Source: Sporosarcina sp. FSL W8-0480 (GTDB lineage Bacteria; Bacillota; Bacilli; Bacillales_A; Planococcaceae). Taken from it: DNA of 64,000 nucleotides. The position numbers were made by a program, and so were the translations under genes. Where the stretch lies: the NCBI RefSeq assembly GCF_037963765.1, contig NZ_CP150166.1, forward strand, positions 1,433,501 through 1,497,500, given 5' to 3'. The notes beneath the pieces were generated by a model. The model worked only from the letters and a program-made list of their open reading frames with translations, ran no database searches and was not told where the DNA came from. Shown here piece after piece: positions 1-7,837 of the stretch; the first letter of the stretch is position 1, and every line of letters begins with the position of its first letter.

Positions 1-50
1 TGCTAACGCTTTCTGCAGTTTACAAGGTAGATCCGGTGGCTTCCTGGTAA
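1..50 (+). CDS. paaC: PaaC C-terminal end (partial): phenylacetyl-CoA epoxidase structural subunit
   Basis: Only the last 15 codons are in the window, in the frame that starts at base 3 and stops with TAA at 48-50. The peptide ends VYKVDPVASW, which resembles the usual PaaC ending (a ...PGATW-type tail), and paaD follows 24 bases later in the usual paaABCD order. PaaC is the non-catalytic structural partner of PaaA in the phenylacetyl-CoA 1,2-epoxidase. The call leans on gene order because the visible stretch is too short for a confident family match. The other open frame, ending at the TGA at 68-70, would overlap the paaD ribosome binding site and gives no recognisable peptide. Confidence 0.6.
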   Translation, partial: LTLSAVYKVDPVASW

Positions 51-74
51 CTGAAATTGAAGAGAGGTGAGAGT

Positions 75-575
75 ATGGCTGTTTCTGAAAGCGTTTCCAT
101 TGATCGTATCTATGAAATGCTTGTGACTGTGAAAGACCCTGAAATTGATACGGTCAGCATTATTGACCTTGGCATGGTTGAAGAAGTCACGACCTCGGGG
201 AATTCCGTAAAAGTGGTTTTACTTCCGACATTTTTAGGTTGCCCGGCATTAGAAATTATTAAGAAGAATACGATGGATGCAGTTAAACAATTACCTGAGG
301 TCGAAGATGTCGATGTGGAATTCGTCTTTCATCCGCCGTGGACATCAGATCGCATTACAGAAGCGGGGCATGTGAATCTGCGGGCGTTTGGAATAGCCCC
401 ACCCCCACGATATTTTCAAGAAGACGGCTCATGGCATGTAGATTGTGCGTATTGCGGATCGACATATGTGACAATGGAAAACATCTTCGGGCCGACTGCA
501 TGCAGAAGCATTTTGTATTGTAAGAGCTGTAAAAATGTATTCGAAGCAATGAAACCAGTTTCGACACTAATGTAA
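75..575 (+). CDS. paaD: PaaD: Fe-S maturation/assembly factor for the phenylacetyl-CoA epoxidase
   Basis: This is a 166-residue protein of the MIP18/DUF59 family with a C-terminal zinc-ribbon-like part. The N-terminal half has the family features DPEIDTVSIIDLGMV and FLGCPALE. The C-terminal half has two Cys pairs (CAYC and CKSC) around residues 125-155. PaaD is needed for a functional PaaABCE epoxidase and is thought to help its di-iron or Fe-S assembly. The ATG at 75 is chosen because AGAGGTGA ends five bases upstream. A TTG at 57 is in frame but would place that ribosome binding site inside the gene. The gene sits between paaC and an EthD-like gene in a tightly spaced operon. A cre-like box lies inside its first codons. 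Confidence 0.9.
   Translation: MAVSESVSIDRIYEMLVTVKDPEIDTVSIIDLGMVEEVTTSGNSVKVVLLPTFLGCPALEIIKKNTMDAVKQLPEVEDVDVEFVFHPPWTSDRITEAGHVNLRAFGIAPPPRYFQEDGSWHVDCAYCGSTYVTMENIFGPTACRSILYCKSCKNVFEAMKPVSTLM
86..99. promoter_or_regulatory. Intragenic cre-like (CcpA) box in paaD
   Basis: TGAAAGCGTTTCCA matches the catabolite-responsive element consensus TGWAARCGYTWNCW at every defined position. It lies in codons 4-9 of paaD. Intragenic cre boxes can act as transcription roadblocks for CcpA in Bacillales, so glucose control of the distal paa genes is a reasonable inference. Nothing here proves binding. Confidence 0.5.
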
Positions 576-592
576 AGTGAGGAGAAAAGACA

Positions 593-895
593 ATGGCTAA
601 ATTAATCGCTCTATACAAACACCCTGAAAACAAAGAGGAATTCGATAATCACTACTTTAATGTTCATGCGCCGCTAACAGCGGAAATTCCCGGACTTCGT
701 GAAATGAAAGTGACAAAATTCACGGGATCTCCTATGGGAGGAGAGGGAAAATACTATCTCATGTGTGAGATGTATTATGACAGTTTGGAAGATTTGCAAG
801 CAGGTTTACGTTCACCAGAAGGAAAAGCGTCCGGAAAGGACTTAATGGGGTTTGCACGTGATCTTGTTACATTAATGATTGGTGAGGATGCATAA
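593..895 (+). CDS. EthD-family small protein in the paa operon
   Basis: This 100-residue protein begins MAKLIALYKHPENKEEFDNH and has the dimeric alpha/beta-barrel EthD pattern, with a HYFNVHAPL motif near residues 20-30. EthD-type proteins are small ferredoxin-fold dimers; some are catalytic, many are of unknown function. The ribosome binding site GTGAGGAGA precedes the ATG, and the stop overlaps the next start (TAATG). Its place between paaD and the crotonase genes implies a part in phenylacetate breakdown, possibly handling a ring-opened or oxepin-type CoA intermediate. That role is a guess from context. The family call is fairly safe; the function is unknown. Confidence 0.8.
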   Translation: MAKLIALYKHPENKEEFDNHYFNVHAPLTAEIPGLREMKVTKFTGSPMGGEGKYYLMCEMYYDSLEDLQAGLRSPEGKASGKDLMGFARDLVTLMIGEDA

Positions 896-1674
896 TGACC
901 GGTTTCGAATTCATCGAAACTTCCTTGGAGGAAAATGGGGTAGCGGTCATTTATCTGAATCGCCCCCGCCAGTTGAACTCATTGAATCGAAAAATGGTCA
1001 GTGAAATCGTCGCAGCAATGGAAGATTATGATCGTGATGATAACATCCGAGTCATTGTGCTCACTGGCGTCGGCCGTGCTTTTTCAGCGGGAGCTGATAT
1101 TGATGAAATGACTGATGATGACCCAATCAGCCTTGAATTATTGAACCAATTTGCGGATTGGGACCGTCTAACACTTATTAAGAAACCGATTATCGGTGCT
1201 GTCAAAGGATTTGTTTTCGGAGGGGGTTTCGAGCTTGCCCTCTGTTGTGATCTATTAATCTCAGAAAATGGAACACAGTTTTCATTCCCCGAAGTCGGAC
1301 TTGGCGTCATGCCAGGTGCGGGAGGTACGCAGCGGCTGACGAAACTTGCAGGCCGTACGAAAGCGATTGAATGGCTATGGACGGGAGAGCGGATTTCAGC
1401 TGAAACGGCTCTTAAATACGGAGTTATTAATAAAATCGTTGCCCCCGAATTATTAATGGAGGAAACAATGAAGTTCGCAAATCGACTCGCAAAACAACCG
1501 CCACTATCGCTGCGCCTCATTAAAGATTCGGTCAATAAAGCAGTGGATTATCCTTTATATGAAGGAATGCAATATGAACGGAAAAATTTCTATCTGCTTT
1601 TCGCTTCGCAGGATCAAAAAGAAGGTATGAATGCTTTCGTGGAAAAAAGAAAACCGGATTATCGGGGGAAGTAA
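895..1674 (+). CDS. paaF: Enoyl-CoA hydratase/isomerase (crotonase family), PaaF-like
   Basis: This 259-residue crotonase has the oxyanion-hole loop GRAFSAGADIDEM (residues ~60-75). Both hydratase acids are visible, in GGGFELALCCD and in FPEVGLGVMPGAGGTQ, so it should hydrate an enoyl-CoA. In the Paa pathway PaaF hydrates 2,3-dehydroadipyl-CoA before PaaH and PaaJ act. The start codon overlaps the preceding stop by one base and GGTGAGG lies just upstream. Another possible role is completing the oxepin-CoA hydrolase step that PaaZ performs in Gram-negatives, since no PaaZ-type fusion is visible here. The family is certain; the exact substrate is inferred. Confidence 0.85.
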   Translation: MTGFEFIETSLEENGVAVIYLNRPRQLNSLNRKMVSEIVAAMEDYDRDDNIRVIVLTGVGRAFSAGADIDEMTDDDPISLELLNQFADWDRLTLIKKPIIGAVKGFVFGGGFELALCCDLLISENGTQFSFPEVGLGVMPGAGGTQRLTKLAGRTKAIEWLWTGERISAETALKYGVINKIVAPELLMEETMKFANRLAKQPPLSLRLIKDSVNKAVDYPLYEGMQYERKNFYLLFASQDQKEGMNAFVEKRKPDYRGK

Positions 1675-1686
1675 GGAGGTAGCTGA

Positions 1687-2460
1687 ATGACTGAGACAAT
1701 TCGCTATGAAATCGCTGATGGGGTTTTCTATCTCTTTTTAAATAGACCGGACAAACTGAATGCCTTTACCGCGCAGATGAACCGGGAAGTTAAAGATGCT
1801 ATCAAAGCCGCTTCCAATGATGATGAAGTTCGTTGCATTGTCATTACAGGCGAAGGACGGGCATTCTGTTCCGGACAGGATCTATCAGAAGTCGATGAGA
1901 ACATGGATCATGGCCAGGTGTTACGGGACCATTATGAGCCGATGATGAAACAAATAAGAGACTGTGAGAAACCGATTATTGCCGCTGTAAATGGAGTAGC
2001 AGCTGGAGCTGGATTCAGCCTTGCGCTTGCATGCGACTTCAGACTTATTGCGGAGCGGGCAAGTTTTGTAAATGCCTTCATACATGTCGGTCTTATTCCG
2101 GACTCCGGCAATCTCTATTATCTATCACAACTTGTAGGACATGCCAAAGCAACGGAATTAGCCATATTAGGTGAAAAAGTGAGTGCTGCTGATGCAGTGG
2201 AAATGGGCCTTGCGAATCGGCTGATTCCGGTAGATACATGGGAAGAGGACGTCACTGCATTCGCAACCCGGATTGCAGCTTTGCCTACCAAAGCAATCGG
2301 GTTGATCAAACGTTCATTGAAGGCGACTTCCACACTTTCATTCGAAGACTATCTTGAACAAGAAGCCCAAGGACAGCGGATTGCGGGTCTGACAAAAGAT
2401 CACCGTGAAGGTGTCAAGGCATTCATGGAAAAAAGAAAACCTGTCTACCAAGGGCAATAG
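1687..2460 (+). CDS. paaG: PaaG: ring-1,2-epoxyphenylacetyl-CoA isomerase
   Basis: This 257-residue crotonase has the PaaG-type loop GRAFCSGQDLSEV. The first hydratase glutamate is replaced (GAGFSLALACD), while an acid remains in GLIPDSGNLYY. Loss of the first acid and retention of the Asp is the pattern of isomerases such as PaaG, which convert ring-1,2-epoxyphenylacetyl-CoA to oxepin-CoA and also move a double bond later in the pathway. It follows the PaaF-like gene by 12 bases and has a good AAGGAGG site. Function is assigned from motif and operon position with high confidence. Confidence 0.9.
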   Translation: MTETIRYEIADGVFYLFLNRPDKLNAFTAQMNREVKDAIKAASNDDEVRCIVITGEGRAFCSGQDLSEVDENMDHGQVLRDHYEPMMKQIRDCEKPIIAAVNGVAAGAGFSLALACDFRLIAERASFVNAFIHVGLIPDSGNLYYLSQLVGHAKATELAILGEKVSAADAVEMGLANRLIPVDTWEEDVTAFATRIAALPTKAIGLIKRSLKATSTLSFEDYLEQEAQGQRIAGLTKDHREGVKAFMEKRKPVYQGQ

Positions 2461-2473
2461 GAGGAATAAAGTA

Positions 2474-3991
2474 ATGACGACAATTCAAGAAGGAACAACA
2501 GAGCGTGAGTCTATGAAGCGTAACTACTATAAACTTTTTATAAACGGTGAACAAGTCGATAGCAGCAATGGGGAACGAACAAAAATTTATAACCCTGCGA
2601 CTGGTGAATTCCTTGCTGAAGTGGCTAAAGCGACGAAAGAAGACGCCGAAAAAGCTGTTCAGGCTGCGAGGGATTCGTTTGATAATGGAAAGTGGAAAAT
2701 AACTCCTGCTGGACGTCGCGCACGTGTGTTGAACAAAATTGCGGAAATAATGGGCTCCCGCTTTAATGAGCTTGTGGAACTCGAAATTTTGAATACAGGA
2801 AAATCCCTAACAGCTGCGAAAGGGCAGATTGCACAAGCAATTGAGGACTTTGAATTTTACGCGGGTGCTATCATAACGCATGGCGGATCCGTAAACAACG
2901 TACCGGGGCAATTCCATAACTACACGGAAAAAGAGCCGCTTGGTGTATGTGCGCAAATTATTCCGTGGAACTATCCGCTTATGATGGCTGCCTGGAAGAT
3001 CGCACCGGCAATTGCTGCAGGTTGTTCTGTCGTTATTAAACCAGCCTCACTAACACCGTTAACAGCGATTATCCTTGGGGAAATTTGTCATGAAGCAGGC
3101 GTTCCAGCAGGCGTTGTTAACATTGTGCCTGGATCTGGCTCAGAAATCGGCAACTATTTGGTAGAACATGAATTAGTGAATAAAGTGGCGTTCACTGGTT
3201 CGACGGCAATTGGAAAAGACATTATGGCAAGAGCGGCAGGAACTGTGAAACGTGTGACATTGGAACTTGGCGGGAAGTCCCCAAGCCTTGTTTTTGAGGA
3301 TGCAGATATTGATGCAGCCGTCGATGGTTCACTATACGGCGCGTTCAATAACACGGGTCAATCTTGCGATGCACGTACACGCATCTATATTCATGAAAGT
3401 GTTTACGACGAGTTCGTTGAGAAGTTCATTGCGAAAACTGAAAAAATCGTAGTTGGAGACCCATTTAGTAAAGCAACGCATATGGGCGCAATTATCGATC
3501 AAACCCAGTTGGACACTGTGAAAATGTATGTTCAATCCGCAATCGATGAAGGTGCAGAGATTCTGACGGGCGGTAAAGAATTGAAACCGGAAGGCTATGA
3601 AAACGGATTTTGGTATGCGCCGACAATTATCGGAAACGTAACACAGGACATGAAAGTGGTTCGTGAAGAAATCTTTGGACCAGTTGTCGTCGTATCGAAG
3701 TTTAAAGACGAAAAAGAGGCGATCAGACTGGCGAATGATTCGGATTACGGTTTGGCCTCTTCGATTTGGTCAACAAATACCGCAACGACAAAACGTGTCG
3801 CGAACCAAATCCAAGCGGGAATCGTAATGATCAACACGCCGTTCTCTGCCTTCCCGGGTACGCCATTCGGCGGCTTCAAACAATCCGGATTCGGCCGGGA
3901 GTTGTCAGCAAGCTCACTCGACCTCTACACCGAAACGAAAAGCATCATGTCGTATTTTGGTGGCAGACCGATTAATCCATTCGGGATCTAA
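2474..3991 (+). CDS. NAD(P)-dependent aldehyde dehydrogenase of the phenylacetate operon
   Basis: This 505-residue member of the ALDH superfamily has PWNYP near residue 165, the general-base Glu in LELGGKSP (Glu264) and the catalytic Cys in NTGQSCDA (Cys298). In the pathway the open-chain 3-oxo-5,6-dehydrosuberyl-CoA semialdehyde must be oxidised. Gram-negatives use the ALDH domain of PaaZ, and this stand-alone enzyme is the natural substitute. Phenylacetaldehyde dehydrogenase is the main alternative. The ATG at 2474 follows AGGAGGAATAAAGTA; the open frame extends further upstream, but those codons overlap the end of paaG and lack a ribosome binding site. A hairpin separates this gene from paaH. 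Confidence 0.85.
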   Translation: MTTIQEGTTERESMKRNYYKLFINGEQVDSSNGERTKIYNPATGEFLAEVAKATKEDAEKAVQAARDSFDNGKWKITPAGRRARVLNKIAEIMGSRFNELVELEILNTGKSLTAAKGQIAQAIEDFEFYAGAIITHGGSVNNVPGQFHNYTEKEPLGVCAQIIPWNYPLMMAAWKIAPAIAAGCSVVIKPASLTPLTAIILGEICHEAGVPAGVVNIVPGSGSEIGNYLVEHELVNKVAFTGSTAIGKDIMARAAGTVKRVTLELGGKSPSLVFEDADIDAAVDGSLYGAFNNTGQSCDARTRIYIHESVYDEFVEKFIAKTEKIVVGDPFSKATHMGAIIDQTQLDTVKMYVQSAIDEGAEILTGGKELKPEGYENGFWYAPTIIGNVTQDMKVVREEIFGPVVVVSKFKDEKEAIRLANDSDYGLASSIWSTNTATTKRVANQIQAGIVMINTPFSAFPGTPFGGFKQSGFGRELSASSLDLYTETKSIMSYFGGRPINPFGI

Positions 3992-4009
3992 GCGAAATAG
4001 AAGAAATTG

Positions 4010-4043
4010 ACGGACAGGATGTAGGACTTCCTGTCCGTATTCT
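4010..4043 (+). terminator. Hairpin between the aldehyde dehydrogenase gene and paaH
   Basis: A perfect 10-bp stem (ACGGACAGGA with TCCTGTCCGT, loop of nine bases) is followed by a weak U-rich tail, ATTCTTTC. It could be a partial terminator or an RNA-processing or stabilising hairpin that sets a lower level for paaH and paaJ. The gene order suggests read-through. Confidence 0.5.
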
Positions 4044-4068
4044 TTCATTATAAAGAGGAGGAATTCGG

Positions 4069-4941
4069 ATGATTAAGCGAATCGTAGTTGTCGGTTCCGG
4101 TGTGATGGGCAGGGGGATTGCCTATGTGGGCGCCCTTGGTGGGTACTCAGTTACACTTGTCGATATTAACGAAACCGCACTCCATAATGCGAAAAATGAA
4201 ATTGAAAGTATTTTTGATAAAGGAATACAGTATGGAAAAATTACCGCAGACGCAGCTGGGCATGCACGCCAAAAATTAGACTATGGAAATGATCTACCGA
4301 AAGCAGCAGGGAACGCTGATTTAATAATTGAAGCGGTACCAGAACTATCATCGATCAAAAGGCAAGTATTTGAAGAAATTGAGAAACATGCTTCAAAAGA
4401 ATGTTTTTTCGCAACGAATACTTCCACGATGAGTCCAACGGAAATTGCTTCCTATAGTAAACGTCCTGAAAAAACAATTGCCATGCATTTCTTCAATCCT
4501 GTACATAAAATGCCGCTTGTAGAAATTGTCAAAGGATTGGAAACAAGTGATGAGACAGTAGAAGTAATCAGGGAAGTGGCCGTGAAAATGGGTAAGGAAA
4601 CCGTTGTCATCAATGAATTCCCAGGCTTCGTCACAAGCAGGATTAGTGCTCTTGTAGGGAATGAAGCATTCTTCATGTTGCAAGAGGGACTTGGAACGCC
4701 GGCAGAAATAGATAAGGCGATTAAACTTGGACTAAATTATCCGATGGGCCCATTTGAACTTGGCGATTTGGTTGGACTTGATACGCGATTGAACAACTTG
4801 AACTATTTGCATGAGAAGTTAGGGGAAAAGTACAGACCAGCTCCTCTATTGGAGCAATATGTGAAAGCGGGCCGACTCGGCCGAAAAAGCGGAAAAGGCG
4901 TCTATGACTATTCACTGGAAGGGGAGTTGATTAAGAAATGA
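4069..4941 (+). CDS. paaH: PaaH: 3-hydroxyacyl-CoA dehydrogenase
   Basis: This 290-residue NAD-dependent dehydrogenase has the Rossmann motif VVGSGVMGRG at the N terminus and the catalytic His in MHFFNPVHKMPLVEI. Its C-terminal domain has the family segment GLNYPMGPFELGDLVGLD. It oxidises 3-hydroxyadipyl-CoA to 3-oxoadipyl-CoA, the last step before thiolysis. AGAGGAGG precedes the ATG. The last bases overlap the start of paaJ (ATGA), so the two are translationally coupled. 3-hydroxybutyryl-CoA dehydrogenases look alike by sequence; the operon decides the call. Confidence 0.9.
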   Translation: MIKRIVVVGSGVMGRGIAYVGALGGYSVTLVDINETALHNAKNEIESIFDKGIQYGKITADAAGHARQKLDYGNDLPKAAGNADLIIEAVPELSSIKRQVFEEIEKHASKECFFATNTSTMSPTEIASYSKRPEKTIAMHFFNPVHKMPLVEIVKGLETSDETVEVIREVAVKMGKETVVINEFPGFVTSRISALVGNEAFFMLQEGLGTPAEIDKAIKLGLNYPMGPFELGDLVGLDTRLNNLNYLHEKLGEKYRPAPLLEQYVKAGRLGRKSGKGVYDYSLEGELIKK

Positions 4942-6143
4942 TAGAAGTCGTCATAGTGGACGCTGTCCGTACACCTATCGGAAGATACAATGGCGCTCTA
5001 AAAGAGGTGCGTCCGGATGATTTAGGAGCAGTTGTTATTAAAGCGCTTGTTGAACGGAATCCAAATCTGCCGTTAGAGCAGATTGAGGAAGTTGTTTTCG
5101 GCAACGCCAATCAGGCTGGGGAAGATAACCGAAATGTGGCGCGAATGGCAGGCTTATTGGCGGGGCTTCCGGTTGAAGTGGCGGGCACGACGATCAATCG
5201 ATTATGTGGTTCAGGACTCGACGCTGTGCTCTATGCCGCAAGAGCGATCGCAGTCGGGGATGGAGATATTTACATTGCAGGCGGGACAGAAAGCATGACC
5301 CGCGCTCCATTTGTCATGGCGAAGCCGGATAAAGCAAATCCTCGCGGCAATATGGAATTACAGGATACGACAATTGGTTGGCGTTTCACGAATAACAGAC
5401 TGAAAAAAATGTATGGCACAGATTCCATGCCGGAAACTGCTGAAACTGTTGCAAAACGGTATAACATAACGCGTGAAAGTCAGGATTTATTTGCATATGA
5501 GAGCCAGCAACGTGCCAAAAAGGCAATGGAGGAAAATCGGTTCGCTGAAGAAATTGTTCCCGTAGTTTATCAAGACCGTAAAGGGAACGAAATCATTGTG
5601 GACCGGGATGAGCATCCGCGACCGGATACAACTCTAAAAGATCTCGCCAAACTACGACCGATAGTAGATGGCGGCACTGTCACCGCAGGCAATGCTTCAG
5701 GCGTGAATGATGGTGCATCTGCATTGCTTCTGATGAGTGCTGAAAAGGCGAAAGAACTTAACCTTACTCCGCTTGCGAGATATGTGATCGGGGCAACGGC
5801 TGGACTTGAACCCGCTGTAATGGGGCTTGGTCCAATTTACGCTTCAAAGAAAGCATTGGAACGTGCAGGACTTACGATGGACGACATTGGGCTTGTTGAA
5901 TTGAACGAAGCCTTTGCATCACAATCGATCGAGTGTATACGTCAGTTGGAAGTAGACGGCAGTAAAGTGAATGTCAACGGCGGGGCAATCGCTTTTGGGC
6001 ATCCATTAGGTGCGAGTGGCGCACGAATTCTTACTACACTTCTGCATGAAATGAAAAAGCAGAACGTTAAATATGGGCTGGCGACGATGTGTGTCGGGGT
6101 AGGGCAAGGAATTGCAGCAATCATTGAAAATGTAATGGATTGA
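4938..6143 (+). CDS. paaJ: PaaJ: 3-oxoadipyl-CoA/3-oxo-5,6-dehydrosuberyl-CoA thiolase
   Basis: This 401-residue thiolase has the acyl-accepting Cys90 in [12 protein letters not shown], the catalytic His in [14 protein letters not shown] (~residue 354) and the second Cys in MCVGVGQG (~residue 385). PaaJ cleaves the C8 and C6 3-oxoacyl-CoA intermediates to acetyl-CoA and finally succinyl-CoA. It starts inside the stop of paaH. It is the last enzyme gene of the paa run before paaX. General acetyl-CoA acetyltransferase activity is the alternative; position supports PaaJ. Confidence 0.9.
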   Translation: MIEVVIVDAVRTPIGRYNGALKEVRPDDLGAVVIKALVERNPNLPLEQIEEVVFGNANQAGEDNRNVARMAGLLAGLPVEVAGTTINRLCGSGLDAVLYAARAIAVGDGDIYIAGGTESMTRAPFVMAKPDKANPRGNMELQDTTIGWRFTNNRLKKMYGTDSMPETAETVAKRYNITRESQDLFAYESQQRAKKAMEENRFAEEIVPVVYQDRKGNEIIVDRDEHPRPDTTLKDLAKLRPIVDGGTVTAGNASGVNDGASALLLMSAEKAKELNLTPLARYVIGATAGLEPAVMGLGPIYASKKALERAGLTMDDIGLVELNEAFASQSIECIRQLEVDGSKVNVNGGAIAFGHPLGASGARILTTLLHEMKKQNVKYGLATMCVGVGQGIAAIIENVMD

Positions 6144-6160
6144 AGAGGAAGAGAAATAAG

Positions 6161-6188
6161 TTTTCTTTTATTGATATAACGATATAAT
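6161..6188 (+). promoter_or_regulatory. Possible promoter upstream of paaX
   Basis: TATAAT at 6183-6188 lies about 60 bases before the paaX start, with a poor -35 (TTTTCT, 16-base spacing). The region 6171-6215 is AT-rich with repeated GATATA-like words in both orientations (GATATAA, GATATAATGG, TTATGATATATC), which might be an autoregulatory PaaX operator. Both points are tentative. Confidence 0.3.
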
Positions 6189-6246
6189 GGAAGAAGGGAA
6201 AATTATGATATATCTTTAATGAGTGAAAAAGAGAGAGTGAGCTTAA

Positions 6247-7125
6247 TTGGCGAATACGCAGTCGATGATTTTTACTATATATGGAGACTATATCCGTCAT
6301 TACGGAAACAAGATTTGGATAGGGAGCCTAATACGGTTATTGAAGGAATTCGGCCATAACGAACAATCGGTTCGTGTAGCCGTCTCCAGAATGATGAAGC
6401 AAGGCTGGCTGAATTCCGAAAAGAAAGGGAATAAAAGCTATTACTTTCTGACACGCCGAGGAGAGTTACGCATTGAAGAAGCGGCAACCCGAATTTTTAA
6501 ATTGGCACCACATGAGTGGGATGGAAAGTGGCGTATGCTTATGTATACGATTCCTGAAGAGAAAAGGCAAATACGTGATGAACTGCGTAAAGAGCTGTTA
6601 TGGAGCGGGTTTGGAAGTTTTTCGAATGGTTGCTGGATAACACCGAATGACCTTGGAAAAGAAGTCGGCCTTCTTATTGATAAATATGAAATCCAACCGT
6701 ACGCCGATCTATTCTTATGTGAATATGAAGGACCGCAGGCTAATCGGGCACTCGTTGAGAAAAGTTGGCCGCTTGAAGAAATCGAAGGGAAGTACCAAGA
6801 ATTCATCTCCACGTATAGCAATAATTATATCATCCATCAAAGCATGATGAACAATGGGCAAATGACAGACGCTGAGTGTTTCGTGGAGAGGACGAAACTT
6901 GTTCATGAATACCGCAAGTTTCTCTTTATCGATCCTGGTCTCCCGAAAGAATTGCTGCCCGAAATCTGGAAAGGCAACCATGCCGCTCATTTATTTGAAC
7001 AATATTATAAGTTGTTGGCGCAATCAGCAAGCAGGTTTTTCGAAATGGTGTTTCAAGAAGATAATGACATGCGGCGTAAAGACAAAGCCTACGATGCAGA
7101 AGTTCATCCGCTAATCATTGACTAA
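6247..7125 (+). CDS. paaX: PaaX: phenylacetyl-CoA-responsive repressor
   Basis: This 292-residue regulator has the PaaX opening SMIFTIYGDYIRHYG and a winged helix with HNEQSVRVAVSRMMKQGWL (residues ~40-60), then the PaaX effector domain. PaaX represses paa genes until phenylacetyl-CoA binds. The TTG at 6247 is used because the conserved N-terminal segment begins right after it; the ribosome binding site (GAGAGAGTGAG) is modest. The gene is co-directional with the paa operon, 103 bases after paaJ, and ends at a terminator shared with convergent paaY. Confidence 0.93.
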   Translation: MANTQSMIFTIYGDYIRHYGNKIWIGSLIRLLKEFGHNEQSVRVAVSRMMKQGWLNSEKKGNKSYYFLTRRGELRIEEAATRIFKLAPHEWDGKWRMLMYTIPEEKRQIRDELRKELLWSGFGSFSNGCWITPNDLGKEVGLLIDKYEIQPYADLFLCEYEGPQANRALVEKSWPLEEIEGKYQEFISTYSNNYIIHQSMMNNGQMTDAECFVERTKLVHEYRKFLFIDPGLPKELLPEIWKGNHAAHLFEQYYKLLAQSASRFFEMVFQEDNDMRRKDKAYDAEVHPLIID

Positions 7126-7140
7126 TCGTTTAAAAGACAA

Positions 7141-7173
7141 AAAACTGGGTGCCAAATGGCGACCCAGTTTTTT
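7141..7173. terminator. Bidirectional terminator between paaX and paaY
   Basis: An 11-bp stem with one bulge (AACTGGGTGCC with GGCGACCCAGTT, loop AAAT) is flanked by A's on one side and TTTTTT on the other. It can serve both convergent genes. Confidence 0.85.
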
Positions 7174-7174
7174 C

Positions 7175-7702
7175 TTACTTACTGTTTTGATCGGAAAAAA
7201 TTTCGCGGTAATCATAACCTTTTTGTACATAAGAATCAATCGATAGCTGAATGATTTCAAAATCCCTATCGTTCAATTCCCTTACTACCTTCCCGGGCGA
7301 ACCGACAACGAGAGAGCGTGGAGGGATTTTTTTCCCCGGTGGGATCAAAGTATTGGCGCCAATAATACACTCTTCTCCAATTTCCGCATGGTCAAGGATG
7401 GTAGATCCCATTCCGATGATCGAACGCCTCCCGACCTTGCAACCATGTAGAATTACATTATGCCCGACGGTCACTTCATCTTCTACGACAACTGGGGCAT
7501 CCTCATATAAATGAATGGTCGAATTATCTTGGATACTGCATCGATTCCCAATGGAAATGGGCCCTTCATCTCCCCGTAATACTGTATTAAACCAGATGGT
7601 CGACTCTGATCCGACTTGGACGTCCCCAATTATTTTAGCGCCCGGGGCGACAAAAACTGTCGGGTCGAGTGACGGACTTTTCCCTTTATATGTGATTAAC
7701 AC
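7175..7702 (-). CDS. paaY: PaaY: gamma-carbonic-anhydrase-like thioesterase
   Basis: This 175-residue protein has a left-handed beta-helix built from hexapeptide repeats (such as IGDVQVGSESTIWFN and IGNRCSIQDNSTIH). His residues in STIHLYED and VGHNVILHG fit the trimeric metal site of the gamma-carbonic anhydrase fold. PaaY has been described as a thioesterase that clears dead-end CoA adducts in phenylacetate breakdown. It starts at GTG behind GGGGAGGAG and is transcribed toward paaX. General YrdA-like acyltransferase or carbonic anhydrase function is the alternative; its place beside paaX makes PaaY more likely. Confidence 0.85.
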   Translation of the reverse strand: MLITYKGKSPSLDPTVFVAPGAKIIGDVQVGSESTIWFNTVLRGDEGPISIGNRCSIQDNSTIHLYEDAPVVVEDEVTVGHNVILHGCKVGRRSIIGMGSTILDHAEIGEECIIGANTLIPPGKKIPPRSLVVGSPGKVVRELNDRDFEIIQLSIDSYVQKGYDYREIFSDQNSK

Positions 7703-7837
7703 AGATAATCTCCTCCCCCTGTTTTAGCTTTACCGCATAAACTAACGGTCAATTAGGACAAGAGTGAAATTTCTCTTATTCTTAATTGTTTTTTAACTTA
7801 GATTAGTATAACATATATTCATAGGGGTGAACAAAAA

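Noticed and set aside
57..74. TTG start for paaD at 57
   Set aside because: It would put the AGAGGTGA ribosome binding site inside the gene; the ATG at 75 has ideal spacing.
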